Assembly (NCBI RefSeq): GCF_000720635.1
Contig: NZ_JOCF01000020.1
Location: forward strand, 28,652 to 92,651
DNA from: Streptomyces sp. NRRL WC-3742
GTDB taxonomy: Bacteria > Actinomycetota > Actinomycetes > Streptomycetales > Streptomycetaceae
DNA: 64,000 nt
Direction of reading: 5' to 3'
How positions within the stretch are numbered: the stretch's first letter is position 1; each line of letters opens with the position of its first letter. Below, piece by piece: positions 1 through 12,300 of the stretch. The notes under the pieces were generated by a model. It saw nothing but the letters and a program-made list of their open reading frames with translations, was not told the origin of the DNA and searched no databases. The translations under genes were made by a program, and so were the position numbers.

Positions 1-312
1 GAGACCGTCCTGCGCGAACTGGGCGCCGTGCTACCGCACTTGGTCTCCCTCGCCGTGGAGTGCCCCGAGGAGCCGTACGACGGGGACCTCCAGCCCGGGG
101 ACGTGGAGATCCGGTTCCGGGCGCTGGGGCCGCTGGACCGCAGCGGGCTGGACGTCGTCATCGAGATCAGGTCCAAGTGGTTCGCCAGCAGGGCCGCCGA
201 CCGGCAGGAGCGGGTGGACGCCCTGCACGAGGGCGTCCACGCCGCCACCGGGCTGGAGGAGTTCGGCGTCTACCTGTCGCTGCCGGTCGCCGCCTGGTCC
301 CAGGGGGACTGA
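1..312 (+). CDS. Hypothetical protein, 3' part only
   Basis: The reading frame is open from the first base of the window, so the true start lies to the left and only the last ~103 codons are seen; a GTG at 28 is an internal start candidate but is not needed. The visible part is a compact acidic alpha/beta-looking sequence with no signal peptide or membrane segment, ending in ..AAWSQGD. I do not recognise the family. It converges on the giant toxin gene: its stop (310-312) and the toxin stop (328-330) lie in the two arms of one hairpin. Since polymorphic toxins usually have an immunity gene just past their 3' end, this neighbour is a weak candidate for that role, but its opposite orientation argues against it. 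Confidence 0.6.
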   Translation, partial: ETVLRELGAVLPHLVSLAVECPEEPYDGDLQPGDVEIRFRALGPLDRSGLDVVIEIRSKWFASRAADRQERVDALHEGVHAATGLEEFGVYLSLPVAAWSQGD

Positions 313-331
313 CCGGCGGTCAGCCGGTCAG
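309..331. terminator. Bidirectional hairpin between convergent genes
   Basis: A perfect 9-bp inverted repeat (CTGACCGGC at 309-317 and GCCGGTCAG at 323-331) with a 5-nt loop. One arm contains the stop codon of the left gene and the other that of the giant toxin gene, so one hairpin can end transcription from both sides. There is no U-tract, as is usual for Streptomyces terminators. Confidence 0.6.
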
Positions 332-3300
332 CCGTTCCTGGGGTGGTGGGCGGGGGTGAGGACGTAGTACTTCCCCCCATCGGTGTCGATCTCCTTCTCC
401 CACGCCTTCTCGTAGCCGTACCAGAGCCGGACCTCCATGGAGACCGGGCCCATGGACAGCCCCCGCTTGTTCTCCTGGCCCTTCTCCCCGTACGGCTTGC
501 CCCGGGTCGGCTTGGCGTAGAGGACGATGACCTCGATGTGGGGGAAGTACTTGTTGTTCATGTCCTCCACCACGAACTTGCAGCTGTCGCAGGTGCCCTG
601 GGTGGAGGCCACGATCAGGGTGCCGCGGGCATCGGTACGGTTCCTCGGGGTGAAGCCGCGCAGACCCATCTGCTCGTAGACCCTGCCCATGAGGTTGACC
701 TCGGCGTCCTTCCGCTGCTGGCCGAGGGTCGCCATGTCCGTCTCGTTCCTGATCGTGGGAAGCGGCCGCTCCAGCTGCGCGGCCATGCTCTCGTGCAGCG
801 GGCTGAGGGGCGTCAGCCTGGTCTCGACGACGCCGAGCGCCCTGACCACGCCGGTCACCGCCTCGCGTAGCGTCGCTTCGGGCTTCCCACCGGCGTTCAC
901 GACCTTCGCGAGCGCCGCGCGGGCCTTCGCCAAATCACCGACGGCCGCCCTGGCCGAGACGACGGCGTCCCGGGCAGCCCTGAACGGCGCACGCTCGATC
1001 GCCGTTCCGGGGCCGCTCGCCTGCTCGGTGTCCACCCGCTTCAGGAAGTCCTCGGACTCCTTCAGCGTCCTGTGGAGGGCTTCCCCCGCCTCCTTGAGCC
1101 GTGTGACCGCCTGCGCGTCCGGCTTCGGGTTCTGCCTCAGCTCCTCCCTGAGGAGGGCCTGCCGGGAGGCCGCTTCACGAATCCCGGACGCGATCCGGCC
1201 GTTGTCCTCGACGGCGGTCACGAGGGCCTTCCTCGCCGTGTCCAACCGCCACTTGTTCGCCGAGTCGGTCGCCAGGTCCTTCAACGCGGCTGCCGCCGGC
1301 GGGACCGTCCGGGCGGCCTGCTTCCCGTTCTTGAGCGGTCCGAGGGTCTTCCACTCCGCGGCCGTGGCCTGCTTCTCGTAGCCCTTCCTCCCCACCATGA
1401 GCCCGGCCGCCGCGAACGTCCCCGGGGCGCCGGCGTCCGCTTCCACGGCTTCGGCCAGCTTCGCGACGAGGGTCTCGATCTGGTCGTGGATGGCGGTGTC
1501 CCCGGGCAGGTGGTGATCGCGCGTGTAGGAGGTGACGGCCCGGATCTCGGCGCCCTCCTCGATGCCCTCGGGGTAGCGCTTCCCGTCCGCGGTCCACAGG
1601 TCGCGCCTTCCGGCATCGATCCAGTACCCCTTGCGGTCCTCACCGTGGACCACCGCGGCGAATCCGTGCTCGCCCAGGTCGACGACGGCGAAGCCGCCCG
1701 GACCCATGGCGCGGATCTGCCGTTCCACCGCCTTCAGGCCCTCCTGCCCCTTTCCGTACGTCCGGTAGTGGTCGGACAGGGCCGTCGGCACGTCGGTCAG
1801 CGTCGACTCCTTCTCGGCGACCTTCAGCCCGTTGTAGAACACCTCGCGCAGGGCGATGACGGCTTCCAGGCTCTGGAACCGGGTCGGCGCCTGCTCGCCG
1901 GGGTCGTGCGGGTTGACCAGCCTGAGCAGCTCCCCGGTGGGGGCCACCGGCGTCGTCGACGGCTCTCCGAGGTGCTTCTTGAGCGCCTCCAGCTCCGGTG
2001 AGTGCTTCGCCTGTCGGCCGGTGTCGTCGCCCAGGACGGTCGGCGGCTTGAGCTCCGGGTCGATCGGGGAGTCCGCACGCGCCGCTTCGATCGGCTTGTC
2101 GCCCTCGCGCAGGAGTTCCTGTCCTCGCGGCTCGGCGTGGACGACGCCGTCCTCGACCGTGAGGTGGTACCAGTCGCCCGGCTCCTCGACCCTGGGCTTC
2201 TGCGCCGCCGCATAGCCGACCGACCGGGCCGTGACGAACCTGGGCGGGCCGCCGGCTGCGGCCACGTGCACCGCGTCGGCCGCCGCGTAGATCGACGGGA
2301 CGAGCTTCAGCTCAGGGTGCGCGGCGAGTTGCTCGTGCAGGGCCAACAGCGTCTTCGCGGCGGGCGACTCGGCGCCGCCTCGGGCGAAGTGGCCGGACAG
2401 GAAGCGCAGCGGTTCGCCCTTCCAGGTGCCCGCCGCGGCGAGCTTCAGCAGGGCTGCGGCCGTCGCCTTCGGGTCGGCGTTCCAGCCGTGGCCGGCGCCC
2501 TCCGCTCCGGTGAGGTGCGCGATGGTGACGTACCTCTCGTCGTTCGGGAACCGGCCCAGCAGAGCCTTGATCGGCTCCGGGAACGACGACCACGTGTCCG
2601 TCGGGTCGGACAGCAGGTGGAGCTTTCCGGCGGGCGTGAGCTCGAGTTCCCTCGATGGGCCGGGCGGCGGGGCCGGGTGGGCGTTCAGGACGGTCGGGTT
2701 GAGGGCCAGTTCGATGAGGTCGGCCTCGCTCAGCGGGTGCGGGTCGGCGAGCACCGGCTCGGGCTCCGGGACGAGGTTGGGCTCGCCCGTCGCCATCTCG
2801 TTGAACTCCCTTAGCCCGCGCAGCTGTTCGTCCGCCTCGCGGGTCCGCGTGACCGGGTTCGCCAACGCGGCCTGCGGGTCCGGCCCGTAGAGGCGCTCGA
2901 GCAGCGGCAGCAGCTCCGGTTCGTTCTCCCGCACCCAGTCGGCGCCGTTGTTGCGGGGCTGCCCGGTGACGGGGTCGTTGCCGTGGTTGGTGCCGAGGTA
3001 GGTGTTGGTGAGCTGGGCGAAGTACTCGTACTCGTCGGTGGCGGAGTAGTTGCCGACGAGCTCCTCGCCCCGGTTGCGCCGCCCGCCGTCCGGCCAGGTG
3101 CTGACGGACTCCTCCTGGAACACGTCGGCCAGGCCGTCCGCCTGCCGCTTGCCCAGGTACACGTCCTCGATCAGCGCCTGCTCGTCCTCGTCGAGGCCGA
3201 ACTTGTGGACGGCGTGGGCGAGTTCGTGGGTGGCGATGGAGTACCCCTCGGCGTACTCGTTGCCGTGGCCGATGTTCGTCCGGTCGCCGGTGAGGTTCTC

Positions 3301-6300
3301 CTCCGGGATCACGACGATCTTCTCCACGTTCGCGCCACGGACCTGCCACCAGGCACGGCCGTCGCCCGCGTCGCCGCCGGCCTGGCGGCCGCGCAGCTGC
3401 TTCAGGCCCTCGACCTCGGTGATCGGCACGTCCTTGGGGACGACGACCACCTGGACGCCCTTCACCAGCATCCGCTCGGTGACCTCGGGGTCGTTGAGCA
3501 GCCGGCTCAGCTGGGTATGCGCCTGGTTGCGCGCCGAGACGGGCTGGTGGACGCCCGGGTCGACGTGCACCAGCAGCCGGGCGGCGGCGTCGGCGAAGTC
3601 GGCGGCGGGCATGCTGTCGCGCAACTGCCGTACGTACGCGGCGTCCTGGGCGAGGGTGCGCCGGTCCTCGTGACTCAACAGCTCCAGCTCCCGCACGCGC
3701 TCGTGCACGTCGCGCGGGGAAGCGGACGAACCGGGGTCGCGGACGGGCGGCGCCGAAGCGTTCTCCGACCCGGCCGGCGGCATGTTGTGGCGGCGCTTGA
3801 ACGGCCGCTCCTCGACGTCCACGTCCATGTCCGTGGGCCCCGGGTGGGAACTGTTCTCCCCCAGCCGACTGTAGTGGTTGCCCGCCAGGAGGAGGTGGAT
3901 GTCAACGTCCGCGCTCCCGTCCAGGGGCTGCATCGTGTGGACGTTGTCCCCCACGTGGATGTGCAGCCGGGCACCCAGCGCCGAGGCGACCATCATCGGG
4001 GCCAGGTCACCCGCCGGCGTGGCCCAGTTGCCGGTGAGGGCGATCGTCAGGAACAGCTCCTCCAGGTTCGTCCCGCGCGTCTGCGCGAAGGCGGTGACGG
4101 CCTGGAGGTTCGCCGGGCGCAGCATCCACTCGACGACCAGGTTCCGCAGCCCCAGAGCGTCGTCGACGCCCTCGATGGTCACTGCGTCGTTGACCGCGTG
4201 GTAGAGGCAGTCGCCGTCCGCCGGGACGCGGCCGGCGATGTGCCACCCCTGCGGGTCGTTCAGCCCTGCGGCCGGGAGTCCCTCGAGGAGGTCCGGGGTG
4301 TCCCGCAGCATCGCGAGCTTGCGGCCGAGGCGGAACGCCGGGGTCGACAGGGCCAGCGTGTGCGTCATCACCTCCTTGTGCTCGGGCTGGATGCCCGCGT
4401 GGATGCCCTCGAACGGCCCGTCGAGCGGCGCGGACGTGGTGTGGCTGAGCACGTTGTGCCTGGCGCTCCCGAGCCAGGCGGCGTCCTGAGCGGACGGCCG
4501 CCAGGTCTCCCCCGGTCCGAGCGGTTCGTCGGTGCGCAGCCGCGCCTTGCTCTCGGGGTCGTACGCCTTGCGGTACTTCGAGGCGCTGGTGCCCTTCTTC
4601 GCGCCCCGTGGCGGGAACTTCTTCCCGGTGTCCGGATTCGTGGCGCCGGTGTCGTTGCTGAGGAGCCGGCCGGTCACGGTCGTCAGCTGGACGTGCGACT
4701 GCCCCAGCATCGGGCCGTCGTCCTCGCCGCCGCCCTCCTCGTCCTCCTCGTCCTCCTGGTCCCTCGCCCTGAGCTTGCGCTTCGGGAGCGGCTTGTCGTC
4801 CAACGGCGGCTGCCCGGCCGCCCCGGCGGCCTTCGCGGCCGCGTCCAGCTCGGCCTTGTGCGCCTTGTTCCAGACGGCCTCCAGCTGGGTGGCGGCCAGC
4901 CTGGACAGGTCGGTGACGACCGCCCCGTGCTCGAAGTCCGTCCGGAACGCCGAACCACGGTGCGGCAGACGGTTGTTGGAGGCGTCGGCGCGGGTCTGCT
5001 CGATGATCTCGTCCCGGCCCTGCGGCTGGACCGGCGCCATCCTGGGCCTGGGGTTCGTCGCCAGCTCCCCCTTGTGCACCCACTCCAGTTTCGGCACGTG
5101 GACGGACGGGGGGAGGTTCCCCAGCAGCGGTTCCTGCCGCCGCCCGAGCTCCCAGGCGTTGAGGCGGTTCAGCCGTCGGCCCAGTTCCTCGAACTCGGCG
5201 CCGCCGTTGCCCCATTGCAGCCAGGGCTTGCCCTTCGCGTCCTTGAGCCGTACGGCCAGGCCGTCGACGAGCAGGTTCGGTTCGGGGGCGTACGGGAGCA
5301 GGGGTGCGTAGGTAGCCTGCCAGTCGCGCTCCTCCATGTCCTCGCGGATGGCACGACGCCACCGCTCGACCAGGACGTTCCGCCCCCGCTCGGACTGCCA
5401 CATCTCGGGGAGCTTCGTGCCCAGCCGTCGCGTCGTCTCGCGGATCAGGCGCGCCACGTCCTCCTGTTCGGTGGGCACCCGGTAGCCGCCGCTGAAGGCC
5501 AGCGGGCGGTCGGGATTCCACAATCCGTCATCGCCGTCCGGCCGGTCGGGCCCGTCCGTGCGCCTCGTCCACTCGGGCCCGTCGTACTCGCCCGGGTGGT
5601 CGGGGCGCGGCTGCGGGCGCCTCAGCACCTCCTGGACGTGGTCGAAGAAGTGCCGGCCCGAGGGCACCAGGCGCGAGCCGTGGTCGAAGTCCTGCACCGA
5701 GAGATAGGGGTGGAGGCCCTGCCGCACCATGGCGTCGATCAGCTGGTGGGTCGGCGCGCTGTTGAGGACGCTGTTGCGCATGGTCCCGTACGGGAAGACC
5801 TTCTCGGCCTTCTTGACGATCTCGCCCGTCGCCAGCGTCGTCTTCTTCGTCTTCCTCGTCCACTTGAAGGTGTCGGAGACGACGGCGACGGGGATGTCCA
5901 GGTCCCGCACGAGTTCGCGGGCGCGGGCCACGGCGGCGTTCAGGGCTGTGGGCTCCTGCCCCCTCGGCGGCCTGGGAGCGTTGAGCCCGACGACGATCAC
6001 GACGCGCCCGCGGGTGACGTCGGAGAGCCCTTCGACGATCCGGTGGACCACGTCGACGATCTGTTCCACGTCCGCGTGGGAGGTCATGGTGTTGACGACG
6101 AAGCCGATCCGGCGGGCGTCGCCCGTGGCCTGCTCGACCAGGTGCAGGTACTCGTCCGGTCCGATGAGCGGCCTGGGGGCGGCGCTGCCGAACGTCGCCA
6201 CGTAATGGTGGAACGCCGTGTTACCCACGTCCGAGGACGGCACAGCGGGCGGCGCGACGGGCGGCGCGACAGGCGGCGGGGTCTGGTCCACGTCCATGGC

Positions 6301-9300
6301 CATGTCCTCGGTATGGACGTGGGCGGCACCCGACCCGCCGGGCGGGGGCGTGCCCCCGGCGTCCTCACCCCCGATGGACATGCTGCTGAGCAGGGTGGAG
6401 ATCGTCGGGTCGCGCACCAGCCTGGGCGGCTGCTGGGGCGGACCACTGCCGTCGCCGAAGCCGAGCACCACTGCGTGCTCCCCGTCCAGCTCCGGGTGCT
6501 CGCCCGGGCGCGGCATCGGGTCGGGGCGCGTCACCGTCTGCCGCGCCCCGTCCTCGGCGACCGTGGTGTGGTGCCAGCCGCCGGGGCCGGTGATGGCGGG
6601 CCGTCCGTCGAGCCCGAATCCGACGGTCACGGCCAGGGCGCGGGGCCGGTCCCCGCGCACGACGACCACGTGGTTCGGGGAGGAGACGATGTGCAGGGCC
6701 TCGCCCGGGAGGGCGGCGTGGAGGCCGTCGATCACGTGGGCGATGTACGAGGTGTCGCCGCCGTCGGCGGTGCGGCAGGAGTAGAACCGCACCTCCTGCC
6801 CGACCTGCCACTGCCCGGACTCGCGCATCCGCAGCAGGGCGGCGACGGTCTCCTCCGGGGTGACCTTGAGGCCGCGCCAGGTGGGGGCGCCGTCGTCGTG
6901 GAGGGAGTGGTAGGCGATGGCGAGCACGCCCTCCACGTGCGGCAGGGCCTCCAGCGCCTCCCGGATGTGGTCGTTGACGGGCAGGTTCCTGGCGTCCGGG
7001 TCGATGAGCCAGCGGATGCCGGAGGCGAGGGGGCGGGACAGCTCGGTGGCGATCTCCTCGGGCGAGGGCGTCGTCCGCTGCAGGGACTGGCCGCCGGGGT
7101 GTTCCGGGGTGAAGTGCATCCAGTGGTTCGCGGGCACCGTGACGGTGGTGGTTCCGGCGAGGGGGGTCTCGAGCTCGATCGGGATGAGGCCCTTGTGGGG
7201 GAACTCCAGGGTCTCTCCGCCCTTGCGGAAGTTGATCTCGATCTTGGTGTAGCCGGTGTAGCGGGCCATCGGCATGCCGACCTTGGCGTTGCCGGGCAGC
7301 TTGCCGCTGGTGGCCGTGATCGCGCCCTGGCGGCCCCGGCGGGTGAGGCCGATGGTGCCCAGGCCGTTGCCGTCGGGTGAGGAGCCGGGCCCTGCCTGGA
7401 CGCCGACCTGGCCGCGGACGTTCCAGGCGAAGCCGTCCAGGTCGGTGGAGCGGGAGGTGGCGACTGACTCGTTGGCGGGGCTGAGCGCCGCCTGCTGGTT
7501 GTTCCGGTCGAACTCCAGCTGCACCAGGGTGACGGTGGCCGTGACCTCGGCGTCCTCGACGAACCAGCGCTTGCCGAGCGAGGGCGTGGCGATGGTGCGC
7601 TGGGCGGGACCGCCCTCGACGTGCGGGGGGCCGATCACCGAGGAGAACAGTGCGGACAGCTGCGCGTGGCTGAGGCTCCCCGTGACGATCGGCTCCAGGC
7701 GGGTCCAGACGTCCTTGCCGAAGAACCTGGGCCCCGCGCTGCGGACGAGACTCAGAGGCCCGGAGGTGTCGCCGAGCCAGCGCAGCACGTCGTGCTCGCG
7801 CAGGCCCCGGGTGAACAGCGTGGCCGGGGGCACCGGGACGGTCTGCTCCGGGGAGTGGCCGCGACGGCCGCCGGCGGCGCCGTTGGCGGTGTCGACCGTG
7901 CGGTTGCGCTCGGTCAGCAGGTCGGCGTGGACGACGGTGTGGGCGACGCCGCGGCGCAGCTTCCACTGCGGGGTGACGGCGTCGACGGCCTTCCTCACCT
8001 GGGTGAGCACGGGGGTGACGGAGGCGTCGGATGCGGGCCGCGTCGTCGGCCTGAGCTTCACCTCGTCGTGGGAGAACGGGTGGAGGTCGATTCGGGCCTG
8101 GCGCTCCATCCACACCGTCAGCCGGATCTCGGCGCGCTGCGCGTCGGCGGGGACCTTGGACTTGACGGCCGTGCCGGAGGCGACCACGTCGCCGTGGCTG
8201 TTCAGCTGCTCCTTGGACCAGGTGAGGCTGCCGCCGCCCCCGGCCATGAGGGACACGCCGGTGCCGAGCGGGTCGGTGGTCGCCAGCGCGCTCGCGTCGA
8301 CGGTGTGGTGCTGCCCGCCGCCGGTGTTGGTGCCGCCCTCGGAGTTGGTGACGGCGGTCTGCAGGCTGCTGCCGAGGTTGAACTCGACCGCCCCGACCTC
8401 GCCGGTCTTGCGCACGTGGACGACGGAGGCGGTGACGCGCACCGTGCTGCGGCCGTGCCGGACGACGACCTCGTAGCCCGAGGAGGCCGACTTCAGTTCG
8501 GCGTGCAGGGCGTCGAAGTCGAGCTTCTTCAGCAGTTCCTTGCGGACGGGCTTCCAGTCGCCGCCGAGGATCTCGATCCCCTTGCCGGCCAGCTGGTCGA
8601 CGACCCGGGCCACGGCCCGCGGCCCGGTCTGCGGCTGGCCGACCACTCCGGAGTCGTGGAAGATCCGGCTGATGATGTCGGAGGAGCCGAGCCGGTTGTC
8701 CGGCAGGTGCCGCAGCACGGTCTCGTTCCCCACCGGGAGGAGCACCACCTCGCGGTGCGGGACGGCGAACTCCAGGGGCGCGTCGACCCGGTCGGCCGCC
8801 AGCTTGCGGTTGAACGCGCTGGGCTTGTAGACGATGTCGAAGACCGCGTCGCCGCCGAAGAGGACGGCCGGTTCGGTGCTCTTGCCCCGGCTGTTGGTGC
8901 CGGCGGTGCGCTCGGTGATCAGCCCGCTGACGCTGTCGCGGGTGTGGGCGTACGAGCCGGTGACGGCGACGTGGGGCACGTTGCCGCGGAACGCCACCAT
9001 GTAGCGGGTGCGCCGGCGGCTGTCCCAGACGAAGCCGGTGACCGTGCGCTGCTGGCCGCCCAGCTCGAACTCGAAGCCGGTCACGGTGCGCCGGGCCGTC
9101 ATCTCCAGCGGACGGACCGTCACCTCGACGGTGCCCTTCCAGCTGCCGGTGTCGACCTTGACCTTGACGACCCTGCCACGGGTCATCCCGGACACCGAGG
9201 CCGTCAGCGCCGTGTCGTCGAGCTTCTCGGCGAGCCGGGCGAGCACCTTCGGCGGAAGGGCGCCGAGATCGCCGAGTTTGGTCTCGACGGCCTTCAGCAC

Positions 9301-12300
9301 GGTGGTGTCGCCCCGGCCGAGGCTCAGCACCACGTCGGAGCGGTTGAGGCCCGTGGGCCTGCTCAGGCCCTCGCCGAGGTCCGTGGGCGGCGCGGGCAGG
9401 CGGCCGAGGTGCTCGCTGCTGACCTGGGCCTGCAGCAGGGTCGGGGTGTGCAGCCCCTCCGGGCTCGTGAGGTGGTGCTCCTGCCCGTCGACCTTCACCG
9501 TCAGCTCGACGGTGACGTCGTGCAGCGCCTGCCAGGACTGCAGCTTGCCGTTGGCGTACCCCTTGGTGGAGGTGCCGCCGATCCAGCCGTCCCGGTCCTG
9601 CACCGTCCGGCTGAAGGTGGCGGTGCCCTGGAGGGTGTCGCTCCACGGCTTCCCGCTCGGGTCGGTCTCGCCCGGACGCTCCTTCACCGGGCCCTTGCCG
9701 AACACCTGGACCTGGCCGGTCTTGGCGTCCGAGCGCAGGTTGCGCTGCCCGTCCTGGGTGGTGGTCTCCCGGATGGGGTTGAGGTCGGAGTCGCGCTGCT
9801 CCCGGACGAACTGCTCGGCGGTGACGTGGGCGGTGACCTCGATGTGGAACGTGCTCAGCGGGCCCCGGCCCGTCACCGGGGTGCGCAGCGGCACGCCCTG
9901 GGTCATGGCGGCCAGGTGGGCGCTGAGGGCCGCGTGGGAGAACGTGCGCAGTACGTCCTCGCGCACCTCCAGCCAGCCGTAGTCGCCGTACTGCGCCCTG
10001 CCGATGGCGTCGAGCTGCCGGTGCAGGGGGGAGACGTCGCGCAGGTCGCGTACGACGGTGTTCTTCGGCAGGCCCTGGTACCCGGCCAGGTGCTCGCGTG
10101 TCGTGACGGCCAGGTGCGGCTCCGGCACGACGGGCGTGCCGGCCGGGAGCACCTCCCCGACGACCTCGGCCTTCTCGACGACAGTCCGGAAGCCGAGGCC
10201 CGTCCGGCCCTGGCCGCTCGCGTGGACCGTGTTCCGGCTGAACTTCTCGAAGGTGACGACGATGTCGGCCTCGCCCTCGTAGAGCAGGGCGTCCGTCCTG
10301 CGCTTGATGCCGAGGCCCAGTTCGTCGCTGTCGCCGTGCCGCTGGATGTCGGTCCGGCCGGCGTTCGCGGCGGCTCCGGCGCCGCCGCCGAAGACCTTGC
10401 CGGTGCCGGTGCCGCCCAGGGGCAGGGGGAACTGCGCCCCCTTGACGGTCGTGTCCTGCTCCAGGTGGGAGCGGGTGACGGCGGTGGAGAGGTTGATCTC
10501 GGTGGTGGGCAGTTCGGCGGTGTTCTCGTTCCTGCGGATCGTCGCCTGGTGGAAGGTGACCACCAGGTCGGGGCCGGTGGTCCGCTCCAGCACGATGCTG
10601 CGGGAGTCACCGGACATGAGGGCCTTGAGGTCCTGGTGCAGCATGCCGAGGTCGAGTTCCTCCAGCACGCGTCGGCGCATGTCGGGCCAGTCGCCGCCGA
10701 AGTACGCCTGCGCCTCGTGCTCGAAGCCCGCGACGAAGTCCTCCAGGCCGTTCGGGGCGTGCGGGGCGGGGTGGAGGGCGGGGAGTTCGATCCCGTCGGG
10801 GCCGACGACCGGCGCCGGGCGCGGCGGGATCGTCCAGACCTCGGCCAGGATGTGCGAACCCGCCAGCCGGCCACCGGCGCCCGCCCCGGGCGGCGGGCCG
10901 AAGCGCGGGCCCACGAAGGCGCCCAGCTGCCCCGCCTCCCGGGAGGGGAAGGCGACGTACGCGTGCACGGGGACGGTCACCGGGCCCGGCGCCACGAGGG
11001 AGGAGAGGACGGCGGGGGTCTCGACGCTGCGGTAGGCGGTGTCGACGAACTCGACGGTGAGCGTGTAGGTCGTCAGGTGGACGGTGGCCTCCTCGCTCGT
11101 CTTGCCGCGCGCCAGCGTCCTGCTGGCCTCCATGGTCGTCGTGCCGTGCTGCTTGCCGTACTGCAGCCCGAGGGTGCCCGTGACGGTGCCGACCTTGTCG
11201 GGCTTGACGGTGCCCTGGAAGCTCACGGCGCCCTGCCAGAGGCGGTCGCCGGTGACGCCCACGGAGGTCTGCTGCTCGGAGCCGTACTCGAACTCGAACC
11301 CGGGGAGGGTCCGGTCGAACACGCTCCGCAGGAAGTCCGCCTTGATCCGGACGGTGCCCGACCAGGAGTCGACGGAGTAGGGGATGTCCCAGACCTCGCC
11401 GTGGGAGAGCGAGGTGAGCTTGGCCTGGAGGCTCTCGGGGCTGAACAGGTACTCGGCGAGGGTCCTCGCGGCGGCGTGCTCGCCGTGCAGGGCTCCCGCG
11501 AAGGCGGTGGTGAGGGTCCGGATCAGCTCGGCGTGCGTGCCGTCGACACCGAGCAGCACGTCGGCGGGCGCGAGACCCCGGTCGGCGATCCGCGCGGGCG
11601 CGGCGTGCTCCCCCAGCGGCGGCTGCGGCGGGGTCACATGCCCGCCGGGCGGGGGCACCAGGCCCAGCGGGGGCGGGGGCGGTGTGCCGTCACCGCCGGG
11701 CGGCGGCACGGTCGCCGGGTGGCTGACGGCGTTGCCGAGCACCACCGCGTCCAGGCCCTCCAGCGGGACCTGCTCCTGCGGCGGCAGTGCGCCGTCCTGG
11801 AGTTCCGGGCCGCCGAGCTCGTGCGAGCTCGTGGTCACCTCGATGTGGCCGTCCTCGTCCATCCGGAGGTGCTCGAACTCGCCGGGGGTCATGACGAGCG
11901 GGCGGCCGTCCTCGCTGAACTGGACCCGGCCCGCCAGCACCCGGGCCGCGCCGCCCTCGGGGTCGGGGATGACCACCACGTGGCCCTGGGTGGCGACGAG
12001 GTGCACGGCCTCGCCCGGCAGGGCCGTGTGGAGGAGGTGCAGCACGTCGACGACGTACGAGTCGCCCTCCGCCGTGATATGGGCGGCGCGGCAGCCGAGC
12101 AGCCGCAGCGTCTCGCCGACCTGCCACTGGCCCTGCGCGCGCATCTCCAGCAGGCCCTCGACGAACTTCTCGGGGGTGACCGGGCTGCCCATCCACTCCG
12201 GGACGCCGTCGGCGCGGGTGGTGTGGTAGCCGATGGTGACCGTGCCGTCCTGGTGCGGGACGGCCTCCAGCGCCTGCCGCACCAGTGCGCCGCCGGGGGT

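Noticed and set aside
2983..7380. Another long plus-strand open frame opposite the giant gene
   Set aside because: Same reason: mirror of the coding frame, Arg/Val/Gly-rich, no motifs.
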